NCBI GenBank assembly: GCA_035500455.1 | Contig: DATJXG010000069.1 | Span: forward strand, 1-5,142 | Length of the DNA: 5,142 nt | Origin: DATJXG01 sp035500455 | GTDB lineage: Bacteria; Acidobacteriota; Terriglobia; Terriglobales; Acidobacteriaceae | Reading direction: 5' to 3' | Part shown: positions 1 through 4,947 of the stretch, in pieces | Position numbering within the stretch: the first letter of the stretch is position 1 | Layout: the number at the start of each line of letters is the position of its first letter | The notes under the pieces: generated by a model | What the model saw: only the letters and a program-made list of their open reading frames with translations | Database searches by the model: none | Told to the model about the DNA's origin: nothing | Made by a program: the position numbers and the translations under genes

Positions 1-221
1 GGAATCCACGCCGGCAGCGGCTTGAGATGCAGCCGCTCGACTGCGAATAGCTCGCGCGGCACAGAGCGGATATGTTTCTTGTAAGTCGAGTTGACTTTGT
101 CACACCATTCCCGAGCGCGCTGATTCAGATCCTCCCAACTGGAGAAGGTGCGCCCGGCCAAGAAATTTCCCTCTATAAAGCTGAAAGGCCGTTCTACACG
201 CCCCGAGCGGTTTGCATGTGA
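1..221 (-). pseudogene. istA: IS21-family transposase IstA, C-terminal fragment
   Basis: Reading the minus strand gives an open frame with a typical IS21 IstA core end: HANRSGRVERPFSFIEGNF, then LAGRTFSSWEDLNQRAREWC and ...VPRELFAVERLHLKPLPAW, running off the left edge of the window. The GRVERPF segment is the stretch that precedes the last catalytic-domain helices in IstA, the DDE integrase-like transposase that works with the IstB ATPase. No stop is met before base 1, so the C-terminus, and istB if present, would lie to the left. The resemblance to IstA stops at about base 219-228. Upstream codons stay open by chance but do not look like IstA and run into the start of the IS66 element. I infer that the 5' two-thirds of istA was lost or displaced by insertion of the IS66 transposon. 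The recognition rests on remembered family motifs; the exact breakpoint is uncertain. Confidence 0.75.
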
Positions 222-228
222 GTTTTCG

Positions 229-245
229 GTAAGGCTGCATGACTC
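229..245 (+). repeat. Candidate left terminal inverted repeat of the IS66 element
   Basis: The sequence begins GTAAGGCTGCATGACTC. The GTAA start fits IS66-family termini, and the site lies just where resemblance to istA stops. An imperfect inverted partner (gagtccagcct) is found at 3590-3600, with a 3-base gap in the match. The similarity is short and could be chance. Confidence 0.4.
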
Positions 246-292
246 TGCTCGACCATAGTTGGTAATGTCGGTCATGATGCCGAAGACGGCAT

Positions 293-296
293 GGAG
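293..296 (+). promoter_or_regulatory. Ribosome binding site deciding the tnpA-like start
   Basis: GGAG stands 7 bases before the ATG at 304. The upstream in-frame starts at 259 and 265 have no comparable purine-rich sequence, and their extra 15 residues do not look like the conserved protein. This favours 304. No convincing promoter was found between 229 and 303. Confidence 0.55.
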
Positions 297-303
297 TACC
301 GAC

Positions 304-696
304 ATGGCCAGAAAGGTGGAGTTGGAAGTGCCGGCGGGAATGCAGCGAATCTGCCGGCGATTTGAACGCTGGCGCAGATCCCACCGCGGACGGTTGCCGA
401 TTCCAGAAGGGTTGTGGGCTTCCGCCGCAGCAGTGGCACGTCAACACGGTGTTTTCCGAACCGCCAAGGTTTTGCGCTTGGAATACGGCAAGCTCAAGCG
501 GATGTCGGAAGCCGCTTCTGGCAGTCCGCAGCCAGCAACGGCGCCGACCGCATTCTTGGAACTAATGCCCCAGCCAGTCGGGGTGTCGGATTGCCTGATT
601 GAGGTGGAAGGCCCCGGCGGCAAGATGCGCCTCCAGTGGAAAGGGGCGACGGCGTCCGACCTGGCCGGTCTCATTCGGGAGTGGAAGTCGGCGTGA
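304..696 (+). CDS. tnpA: IS66-family accessory protein, TnpA-like
   Basis: This 130-residue protein is probably the small DNA-binding accessory factor of the IS66 element. Residues 15-66 are rich in Arg and helix-forming residues (RRFERWRRSHRGR, then PIPEGLWASAAAVARQHGV and a LEYGKLKRM segment), which reads like a helix-turn-helix unit. A Pro/Ala-rich linker follows at about residues 70-83. The C-terminal third (FLELMPQP...CLIEVEGPGGKMRLQWKG) resembles the short beta-rich tail seen in IS66 first genes, where a line like 'E.E...G..MR....G' precedes the last helix. The sequence is divergent from the classical TnpA, so the name rests on gene order as much as on similarity. The stop overlaps the GTG start of tnpB (GTGA). 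In IS66 elements this protein is needed with TnpB for efficient transposition, but its exact role is unknown. Confidence 0.65.
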   Translation: MARKVELEVPAGMQRICRRFERWRRSHRGRLPIPEGLWASAAAVARQHGVFRTAKVLRLEYGKLKRMSEAASGSPQPATAPTAFLELMPQPVGVSDCLIEVEGPGGKMRLQWKGATASDLAGLIREWKSA

Positions 697-710
697 TCCA
701 GATCACGCCG
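689..710 (+). promoter_or_regulatory. Perfect 9-bp hairpin covering the tnpA stop and tnpB start
   Basis: Bases 689-697 (cggcgtgat) and 702-710 (atcacgccg) are perfect inverted repeats around a CCAG loop. The left arm holds the GTG start of tnpB and the TGA stop of tnpA. The purine-rich GGAGTGGAAG (679-688) sits immediately outside the stem. In mRNA this would hide the tnpB start until a ribosome finishing tnpA opens it, which fits translational coupling. The regulatory role is an inference. Confidence 0.5.
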
Positions 711-1040
711 CAGATGCGCATTCTGGTTGCGATCGAAGCCGTCGACGGCAGGAAAGGCATCGACTCGCTCGCCCGGCTTTGCCAGGAGAAACTGCAATCT
801 GATCCTTTTTCCGGATGCCTGTTTGTGTTTCGCAGCCGGCGCGGCACGTCGATCCGCATCCTCGTGTTCGACGGGCAAGGTTTTTGGCTGGCGCAAAAAC
901 GCCTCTCGCAAGGAAAGTTTGTGTGGTGGCCGAGTGGAAAGGAACCCGCCCGCCGGCTGGAAGCGCACCAGGCACAGTTGCTGCTGGCGGCTGGCAACCC
1001 GGAGACCGAGGCGGCGCCGGTGTGGCGCAAGGTGAGCTGA
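693..1040 (+). CDS. tnpB: IS66-family accessory protein TnpB (Orf2)
   Basis: This 115-residue protein has the size and motif order of the IS66 TnpB/Orf2 family: an ITPQMRILVAIEAVDGRKGID N-terminal block (family form roughly 'TDMRKGFDGL'), then DPFSGCLFVFRSRRG at residues 37-51, VFDGQGFWLAQKRL at 58-71, and GKFVWWP at 74-80. The start is taken as GTG at 693 because it gives the usual length and overlaps the tnpA stop by four bases. An in-frame ATG at 714 (residue 8) is possible but would cut the conserved N-terminus. TnpB is an accessory factor thought to assist TnpC at the transposon ends; no catalytic activity is known. The usual TDMRKG is here VDGRKG, a mild divergence. A 45-bp gap separates it from the DUF4338 gene. 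Confidence 0.88.
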   Translation: MIQITPQMRILVAIEAVDGRKGIDSLARLCQEKLQSDPFSGCLFVFRSRRGTSIRILVFDGQGFWLAQKRLSQGKFVWWPSGKEPARRLEAHQAQLLLAAGNPETEAAPVWRKVS

Positions 1041-1085
1041 AACAAAAGGCTTGCGTTCTGCTTTTTCTTGTGGCATGCTGCGGTC

Positions 1086-1970
1086 ATGGCGGGAACCTGG
1101 CGCTACCGCGGACAGGAGATCAGCAACGAGCAGATCACGCTTCTGCGAGAGTTCATTCGGGCGCATCCCACCAGCAGCCGCTGGAAACTATCGCGGCAGT
1201 TATGCGAGGAGTGGGGCTGGAAACAGGCCAATGGCGCCTTGCGCGACGTGGTCTGCCGCGGCCTGCTGCTGATGTTGGAGCGGGCCGGGCAGATCGAGTT
1301 ACCGCCGGTGCGCTGGCAGATCCAGGGTCAGTGCCGGACCCAGCGGCGGCGGCCGGAGGCATTGCTGCTCGACACCGCCCCGCTGGCGATGAAGCTGCAG
1401 GAACTGGGCTCGATTGAGATCACACAGGTGCGGCGCACGGCCGACGAACCGCTGTTCAACAGCTTGTTGGAGCACTATCACTATCTCGGCTATGAGCAGC
1501 CGGTGGGGGAGCATCTGAAGTATGTGGCATGGGCGCAGGGGCGGCCCCTGGCCTGCCTGGGGTGGAGTTCGGCGCCACGCCACCTGGGGAGCCGCGATCG
1601 CTTCATCGGCTGGAGCGGCCAGGCACGGCGTCGCAATATTCGCCTGATTGCCTACAACACACGGTTTCTGATTCTGCCGTGGGTCCAGGTGCGGCACCTG
1701 GCATCGCACCTGCTCAGCCGCATGGCGCGCCAGCTTTCGCCGGACTGGGAGCGCATCTACGGGCACCCGATCTATTTCTTGGAAACATTCGTGGACCCGG
1801 AACGGTTTCGCGGGACCTGTTACCGGGCTGCCAACTGGTTGGTGTTGGGGCGAACTACGGGACGGGGTAAGGACGATCAAACGCACCGTCCGAACCGGTC
1901 GCTGAAAGAGGTGTTGGGCTACCCGCTCACACCGCGGTTTCGCCAGTTCCTACAAGAGGCAGCCGAATGA
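1086..1970 (+). CDS. DUF4338 (DruA-like) protein inside the IS66 unit
   Basis: This 294-residue protein has the hallmarks of the DUF4338 family, which includes DruA of the Druantia anti-phage system. The N-terminal region (about 1-85: WRYRGQEIS, SRWKLSRQLCEEWGW, ALRDVVCRGLLLMLERAG) looks like a helical, winged-helix-type DNA-binding domain. The C-terminal domain contains HYHYLGY (130-136), LACLGWSSAPRH, RFIGWSG, IAYNTRFLILPWV (188-200), LETFVDPERFRGTCYRAANW (232-251) and GRTTGRGKDD (255-264). The start at 1086 gives the family-like MxxxxYRGxEI; ATG at 1068 adds six poorly fitting residues. Neither has a good Shine-Dalgarno, so the start is tentative. The stop overlaps the tnpC start at ATGA, which ties it to the transposon operon. 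No druE helicase or other Druantia gene is present. Function is unknown: either a part of the transposition machinery or a passenger with a defence role. Confidence 0.85.
   Translation: MAGTWRYRGQEISNEQITLLREFIRAHPTSSRWKLSRQLCEEWGWKQANGALRDVVCRGLLLMLERAGQIELPPVRWQIQGQCRTQRRRPEALLLDTAPLAMKLQELGSIEITQVRRTADEPLFNSLLEHYHYLGYEQPVGEHLKYVAWAQGRPLACLGWSSAPRHLGSRDRFIGWSGQARRRNIRLIAYNTRFLILPWVQVRHLASHLLSRMARQLSPDWERIYGHPIYFLETFVDPERFRGTCYRAANWLVLGRTTGRGKDDQTHRPNRSLKEVLGYPLTPRFRQFLQEAAE
1955..1959 (+). promoter_or_regulatory. Ribosome binding site of tnpC inside the DUF4338 gene
   Basis: AGAGG lies 7 bases before the tnpC ATG at 1967, within the last codons of the DUF4338 gene. Together with the ATGA overlap it supports the chosen start and coupled translation. 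Confidence 0.5.
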
Positions 1971-3583
1971 AATCTCCCCAGCCAGAAGGGGCTCCGCCCC
2001 TGGAGATCTCGATCGAGGAACTGGAGGCGTTGGTGGAGCAGGCACGGCCAGCCCTCTCCGAAGAGGGCTTTCAAAAGTTGCTCGGCGCCGTCCATACCCT
2101 GCGCTACGTGACCGAGTTGCTGGAGAAGAAGGAAGCGAGCTTGGCGGATCTGCGCGAGCTGTTGTGTCCGGCCACGACGGAGAAAACGGAGAAGGTGCTG
2201 AAGCAGGCGGGGATCGACAGTGGCCCCGAGAAGCCCTCGACAGTTCCGGAAGCACGCACCCGCAAGCGCAAAGCCCGGGGCCATGGGCGCAACGGCGCCG
2301 CGGCGTATAGCGGAGCGCAAAAGATCCAAGTTCCGCATGCATCCTTAAAGCCAGGCGATGCCTGTCCGGACGGGTGTGGTGGCAAGGTGTATCCGCAACG
2401 TGAACCCGGTGTGCTGGTGCGGATCAAAGGGCAGGCGCCCTTGGCCGCGACCGTGTACCAGTTGGAAAAGCTGCGCTGCAACTTGTGCGGCAACGTGTAC
2501 ACCGCCGCGGCCCCACCCGAGGCTGGCGAGAAAAAGTACGACGAATCGGCCGTCGCGATGATGGCCGTGCTGCGCTACGGCGCCGGGGTTCCCTGGAATC
2601 GGACCGAAGGCCTCGAAGCCAACTTCGGAATCCCGCTGCCAGCGGCCACCCAGTGCGAGATTCTGACCGCCCATGTGGTCCCGCTACAGCCAGCTTTGGA
2701 GGAACTCAAGCGCCAAGCAGCCCAAAGCGAGGTGGTCCACAACGACGATACTTCCATGCGCGTGCTGTCGCTGGAGCGGGATACGGATATTTCCCCGGAG
2801 CGGACCGGCGTGTTCACCAGCGGGCTGGTATGGATTCTGCAAAAGCTCCGGATTGCTCTGTATTTCACCGGGTGCAAGCACGCGGGCGAGAATCTGGCGC
2901 AAGTCTTGAAACTCCGGCCTCCCGAACTGCCGCCCATCATTCAAATGTGCGATGCCCTCTCGCGCAACGTGCCGAAAATCGTCCAAACGCTGGTAGCTAA
3001 CTGTAATGCGCACGGCCGGCGGAATTTTGTGAAGGTGACCTCGAATTTTCCTGAGCCGTGCCAATTCGTGCTGGAAACCTTCCGCGAGATTTACGGCTAT
3101 GACGCAGTGGCGCGGGAACAGGGCATGTCAGCGGAGCAACGCCTCGCCTTCCACCAGGAGCACAGTAAGCCCGTCATGGAGAAACTGCACGCATGGCTCG
3201 ATGCTCAGTTCAACGAAAGGCTGGTAGAACCGAACTCCGGATTGGGGCAGGCGATCTCATACTTGCTCAACCATTGGCAGAAGCTGACGCTCTTTCTCGA
3301 AAAGGCCGGCGTGCCTGTAGACAACAACATCGTGGAAAGGGCCCTAAAGAAGGCCATTCTGCATCGCAAGAACTCGCTGTTCTACAAGACCCGGAAGGGA
3401 GCGCAGATGGGAGACCTGTTCATGAGCCTGATCCACACCTGCGAGCTCAACGATGTCAATGCATTCGATTACCTCACGGAGTTGTTGCGCCACACCGAGG
3501 AGTTGCAACAGAACCCGTCGGCGTGGATGCCCTGGACCTATCGCGACACCCTGGCGCGGCTCGCCATGCTCAACGCCGCGTAA
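1967..3583 (+). CDS. tnpC: IS66-family DDE transposase TnpC
   Basis: This 538-residue protein is the catalytic subunit of the IS66 element, cutting and joining DNA at the transposon ends. Domain order: an acidic/leucine-rich N-terminal helical region (about 10-65) resembling the IS66 leucine-zipper segment; a basic linker (TRKRKARGHGRNG); a zinc-finger block with C133-x3-C137 and C171-x2-C174; then the DDE domain. Proposed catalytic residues are D260 in HNDDTS, D329 in MCDALSRN and E457 in NNIVERALKK. The last is followed by the family signature RKNSLFYKTRKGAQMGDLFMSL, with the C-terminal domain (ELNDVNAFDYLTELL) after it. The length is normal for the family, the frame is unbroken, and all catalytic residues are in place, so the protein could be active. 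The start overlaps the DUF4338 stop by four bases and has AGAGG upstream. It is the last gene of the coupled unit. Confidence 0.95.
   Translation: MKSPQPEGAPPLEISIEELEALVEQARPALSEEGFQKLLGAVHTLRYVTELLEKKEASLADLRELLCPATTEKTEKVLKQAGIDSGPEKPSTVPEARTRKRKARGHGRNGAAAYSGAQKIQVPHASLKPGDACPDGCGGKVYPQREPGVLVRIKGQAPLAATVYQLEKLRCNLCGNVYTAAAPPEAGEKKYDESAVAMMAVLRYGAGVPWNRTEGLEANFGIPLPAATQCEILTAHVVPLQPALEELKRQAAQSEVVHNDDTSMRVLSLERDTDISPERTGVFTSGLVWILQKLRIALYFTGCKHAGENLAQVLKLRPPELPPIIQMCDALSRNVPKIVQTLVANCNAHGRRNFVKVTSNFPEPCQFVLETFREIYGYDAVAREQGMSAEQRLAFHQEHSKPVMEKLHAWLDAQFNERLVEPNSGLGQAISYLLNHWQKLTLFLEKAGVPVDNNIVERALKKAILHRKNSLFYKTRKGAQMGDLFMSLIHTCELNDVNAFDYLTELLRHTEELQQNPSAWMPWTYRDTLARLAMLNAA
1972..2007 (+). 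promoter_or_regulatory. Nested hairpin at the 5' end of tnpC
   Basis: An outer pair, ATCTCC (1972-1977) with GGAGAT (2002-2007), encloses a tight inner stem, AGGGGC (1987-1992) and GCCCCT (1996-2001) with a TCC loop. It begins two bases after the tnpC ATG. In mRNA this could slow initiation of the transposase, but both arms also encode protein, so the role is speculative. Confidence 0.35.
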
Positions 3584-3717
3584 TATGATGAGTCCAGCCT
3601 GGCCCAAAAGGATCCACTCCGGCCATGGTCGGGTGACACTCAGAAATGGCCGCCAAACGGGCCTTGCCAAAGGCAAAATCCGACCACGTTTTTGGCCAGG
3701 CACGGAAGTCGGCGAAA
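3584..3717. other. Junction between tnpC and the recombinase gene
   Basis: No gene is supported here. It contains the candidate right IS66 end (3590-3603), followed by a stretch that on the minus strand reads TGTCACCCGACCATGGCC (from 3638 leftwards). TG is the IS21-type terminal dinucleotide, and this is where the missing 5' side of the disrupted istA might be expected, so it could be a remnant of the IS21 end. That is a weak inference. A small stem TTGCC-AAA-GGCAA at 3664-3676 has no T-run and is not a convincing terminator. Confidence 0.35.
3590..3603 (-). repeat. Candidate right terminal inverted repeat of the IS66 element
   Basis: On the minus strand this reads GCCAGGCTGGACTC and matches the left candidate in AGGCTG and GACTC, with CAT absent between them. 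It lies a few bases after the tnpC stop, where an IS66 right end is expected. The outermost bases (GCC instead of GTA) do not fit the usual GTAA terminus. Confidence 0.35.
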
Positions 3718-4287
3718 ATGTTCCGCGCCGGCCTGTACGCCCGCGTTTCCACTAATGACCAGCAGACCTTGGCAATGCAGAAGCGCGCCATGCGGGAGTA
3801 TGCCGCCCGGCGCGGCTGGACGATTGCGTTGCAGGTCCGGGACGTAAACTCCGGGGCGGCGCGTCGGGAAGCCCGCGAGAAACTGCTAGAGGCAGCGCGC
3901 CGCCGGGAGATCGATGTAGTGCTGGTATGGCGCCTGGACCGCTGGGGCCGATCAGTCACGGACTTGCTGACAACGCTTCAGGAACTGGAGCACCTGGGTG
4001 TCGGTTTCGTTTCCCTGACCGAGGCGCTGGATCTGACCACGCCAGCCGGGCGGGCCATGGCGGGCCTACTGGCCATCTTCGCTGAGTTCGAAAGAGAGGT
4101 ACTGCGGGAACGCACCAAGGCGGGCCTGGCTCATGCACGGGAAAGCGGGAAACGGCTGGGTCGGCCGGCAACCGCGGCCATCCATGCTGCGGAAATCCGG
4201 AAACTACACCGCGCCGGCGTCAGCAAATCCGAAATTGCTCGGCGGGTGCAGGTTGGGCGCACCTCTGTACGCCGGATTTTGGGCTGA
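3718..4287 (+). CDS. Small serine recombinase (resolvase/invertase class)
   Basis: This 189-residue protein matches the resolvase/invertase family in length and layout. The N-terminal catalytic domain has YARVST with the nucleophile S11 and R9, and VVLVWRLDRWGRS with R72, D74, R75 and S79. The long helix region (GRAMAGLLAIFAEFEREVLRERT) is followed by GKRLGRP, and a C-terminal helix-turn-helix (AAEIRKLHRAGVSKSEIARR...TSVRRIL) binds DNA. Such enzymes cut and rejoin DNA at paired short sites to resolve cointegrates, invert segments or excise circles. The start at 3718 has GGAAG nine bases upstream and gives the usual N-terminus. An in-frame ATG at 3646 would add 24 residues not typical of the family. 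It lies on the same strand as tnpC, 134 bp downstream. No clear res/att site with three inverted-repeat subsites is seen upstream. It may belong to the IS66 unit, to an older Tn3-like element, or to a plasmid-like backbone. Confidence 0.93.
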   Translation: MFRAGLYARVSTNDQQTLAMQKRAMREYAARRGWTIALQVRDVNSGAARREAREKLLEAARRREIDVVLVWRLDRWGRSVTDLLTTLQELEHLGVGFVSLTEALDLTTPAGRAMAGLLAIFAEFEREVLRERTKAGLAHARESGKRLGRPATAAIHAAEIRKLHRAGVSKSEIARRVQVGRTSVRRILG

Positions 4288-4291
4288 CCTA
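4277..4291 (+). repeat. 15-bp direct repeat, copy 1 (at recombinase stop)
   Basis: ttttgggctgaccta covers the last codons and stop of the recombinase gene. It matches copy 2 at 4430-4444 in 14 of 15 bases, in the same orientation. Origin unknown; see copy 2. Confidence 0.6.
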
Positions 4292-4440
4292 TTTCCTCGA
4301 GAAATCACGCCCGCAGCTGCCCTACGCACTCTCACCGAAAGCACACCGAGTTCTGTGCGCCGTCGAAGTTGGCCGAGTGGAACGAAGCGCGTTCGATCGA
4401 TGAGCTCTCAACATCGATCGAGCTTCTCGTTTTGAGCTGA
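4288..4440. other. Scar zone between recombinase and T4SS genes
   Basis: Apart from the abnormal tail of the VirB9-like gene (from 4332) nothing coding is supported. It holds the 10-bp inverted repeat, is bracketed by the two 15-bp repeats, and includes a GTAGGGCAGC (minus strand, from 4325) that matches 8 of 10 bases of the left IS66 end. The last raises the alternative that the transposon runs to 4325 and includes the recombinase. Confidence 0.4.
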
Positions 4441-4940
4441 CCTACTGGCGAAGGGACTCTTGGCGGTTCCGTCTTCTTGTGAGGTGCCGGCAAGACCTCG
4501 GTTTGGGCAATCGACAGAGAAGGCGCGCTTTGCTCGATGATGAATCGCGCTGCTGGGCGATATCGCATCATGAAATCGACGTTGGGTTGGGTGCCGGCCG
4601 GTTGGCCGCGGCTGATTAGCAGCAGGTTGGCCTGGTATCCTCGCGTTGTCGAGATCAGCAGATTCGTTTGCGCGGCCTTTTCCGTTATGGGCTTCACGAA
4701 AACGATTTGCGGCTCCCGTTCGGAGTGCTCGGCTGTGAACGAATTGGGATCACCGAGCACGACCGAGTTCACCGCATCCGGCATTCGAATAGCTGTGGCA
4801 AACCGCGGCGCCAGATACACGACCGTGACTTGTCCCTCCTGAACGGCGCGGCCCGCCACTTGCGGCCGAACCTCAGGCACCTGGGCGCTAGAAAGCAGGC
4901 ACAAGCAAACCACGCCTGCCAACATTTTCAGACTCTTCAT
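4332..4940 (-). CDS. VirB9/TrbG/CagX-like T4SS protein, C-terminally truncated
   Basis: This 202-residue protein begins with a likely Sec signal (KSLK, hydrophobic residues 6-17, then SSAQ). Residues 38-112 form a block typical of the VirB9/TrbG/CagX N-terminal domain: YLAPRFATAIRMPDAVNSVV, GDPNSFTAEHSEREP, IVFVKPITEKAAQTNLLIST, GYQANLLLISRG. A further segment (VDFMMRYRPAARFIIEQ) follows. In conjugation/type IV secretion systems this protein sits in the periplasm and forms part of the outer-membrane core with VirB7 and VirB10. Family members are usually about 270-330 residues with a C-terminal domain. Here the tail after about residue 165 is Ser/Arg-rich, unlike the family, and ends soon after the 15-bp repeat, so I infer a truncation replaced by scar sequence. 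The start at 4940 is preceded by AAAGGAG ten bases upstream. A longer in-frame extension (to 5126) overlaps the upstream transglycosylase gene and is rejected. Confidence 0.75.
   Translation of the reverse strand: MKSLKMLAGVVCLCLLSSAQVPEVRPQVAGRAVQEGQVTVVYLAPRFATAIRMPDAVNSVVLGDPNSFTAEHSEREPQIVFVKPITEKAAQTNLLISTTRGYQANLLLISRGQPAGTQPNVDFMMRYRPAARFIIEQSAPSLSIAQTEVLPAPHKKTEPPRVPSPVGQLKTRSSIDVESSSIERASFHSANFDGAQNSVCFR
4393..4421. repeat. 10-bp perfect inverted repeat
   Basis: tcgatcgatg (4393-4402) and catcgatcga (4412-4421) are perfect inverted copies with a 9-base spacer. It lies between the two 15-bp repeat copies. It is not followed by a T-run on either strand, so a terminator is unlikely. 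It could be a protein-binding site or a recombinase half-site pair. Part of the strength comes from the self-palindromic tcgatcga. Confidence 0.5.
4430..4444 (+). repeat. 15-bp direct repeat, copy 2 (at VirB9 truncation point)
   Basis: ttttgagctgaccta, one mismatch from copy 1, spans codons 166-171 of the minus-strand VirB9-like gene, where the protein stops resembling its family. Two copies bracket 138 bp of otherwise unexplained DNA, suggesting a recombination or insertion scar. Confidence 0.55.
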
Positions 4941-4947
4941 GCGTTTT

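Larger units (their letters stand above)
229..3603 (+). mobile_element. IS66-family transposon carrying a DUF4338 gene
   Basis: A four-gene plus-strand unit (tnpA-like, tnpB, DUF4338, tnpC) has the IS66-family set of two accessory proteins plus a DDE transposase, with an extra gene between tnpB and tnpC. The proposed left end starts GTAAGGCTGCATGACTC at 229; IS66 ends usually begin GTAA. The proposed right end, read on the minus strand from 3603, is GCCAGGCTGGACTC. The two share AGGCTG and GACTC, with CAT missing on the right. The placement is sensible: 75 bp before tnpA and 20 bp after the tnpC stop. No matching 8-bp target duplication is seen (agttttcg on the left, ccaaaagg on the right), so at least one end may be altered or the boundaries may be wrong. 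The gene content is firm; the exact ends are not. Confidence 0.7.

Noticed and set aside
252..285. GTAATGTCGGTCATGATGCC as an alternative left end, pairing with GTGTCACCCGACCATGGCC (minus strand, near 3640)
   Set aside because: The match is patchy and needs gaps, and resemblance to istA already ends before 229. It cannot be fully excluded.
441..1166. Long minus-strand open frame (241 codons)
   Set aside because: It lies opposite tnpA and tnpB, has no recognisable motif, and is rich in Arg/Pro/Ala as expected for antisense of GC-rich genes.
1299..1886. Minus-strand open frame opposite the DUF4338 gene
   Set aside because: Shadow of a well-supported gene; its composition is low-complexity and it has no family features.
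1086..1970. A complete Druantia defence system
   Set aside because: Only the DruA-like protein is present. No large helicase (DruE) or other Druantia gene lies nearby in the window.
3664..3676. TTGCC-AAA-GGCAA as a terminator after tnpC
   Set aside because: The stem is only 5 bp and no T-run follows.
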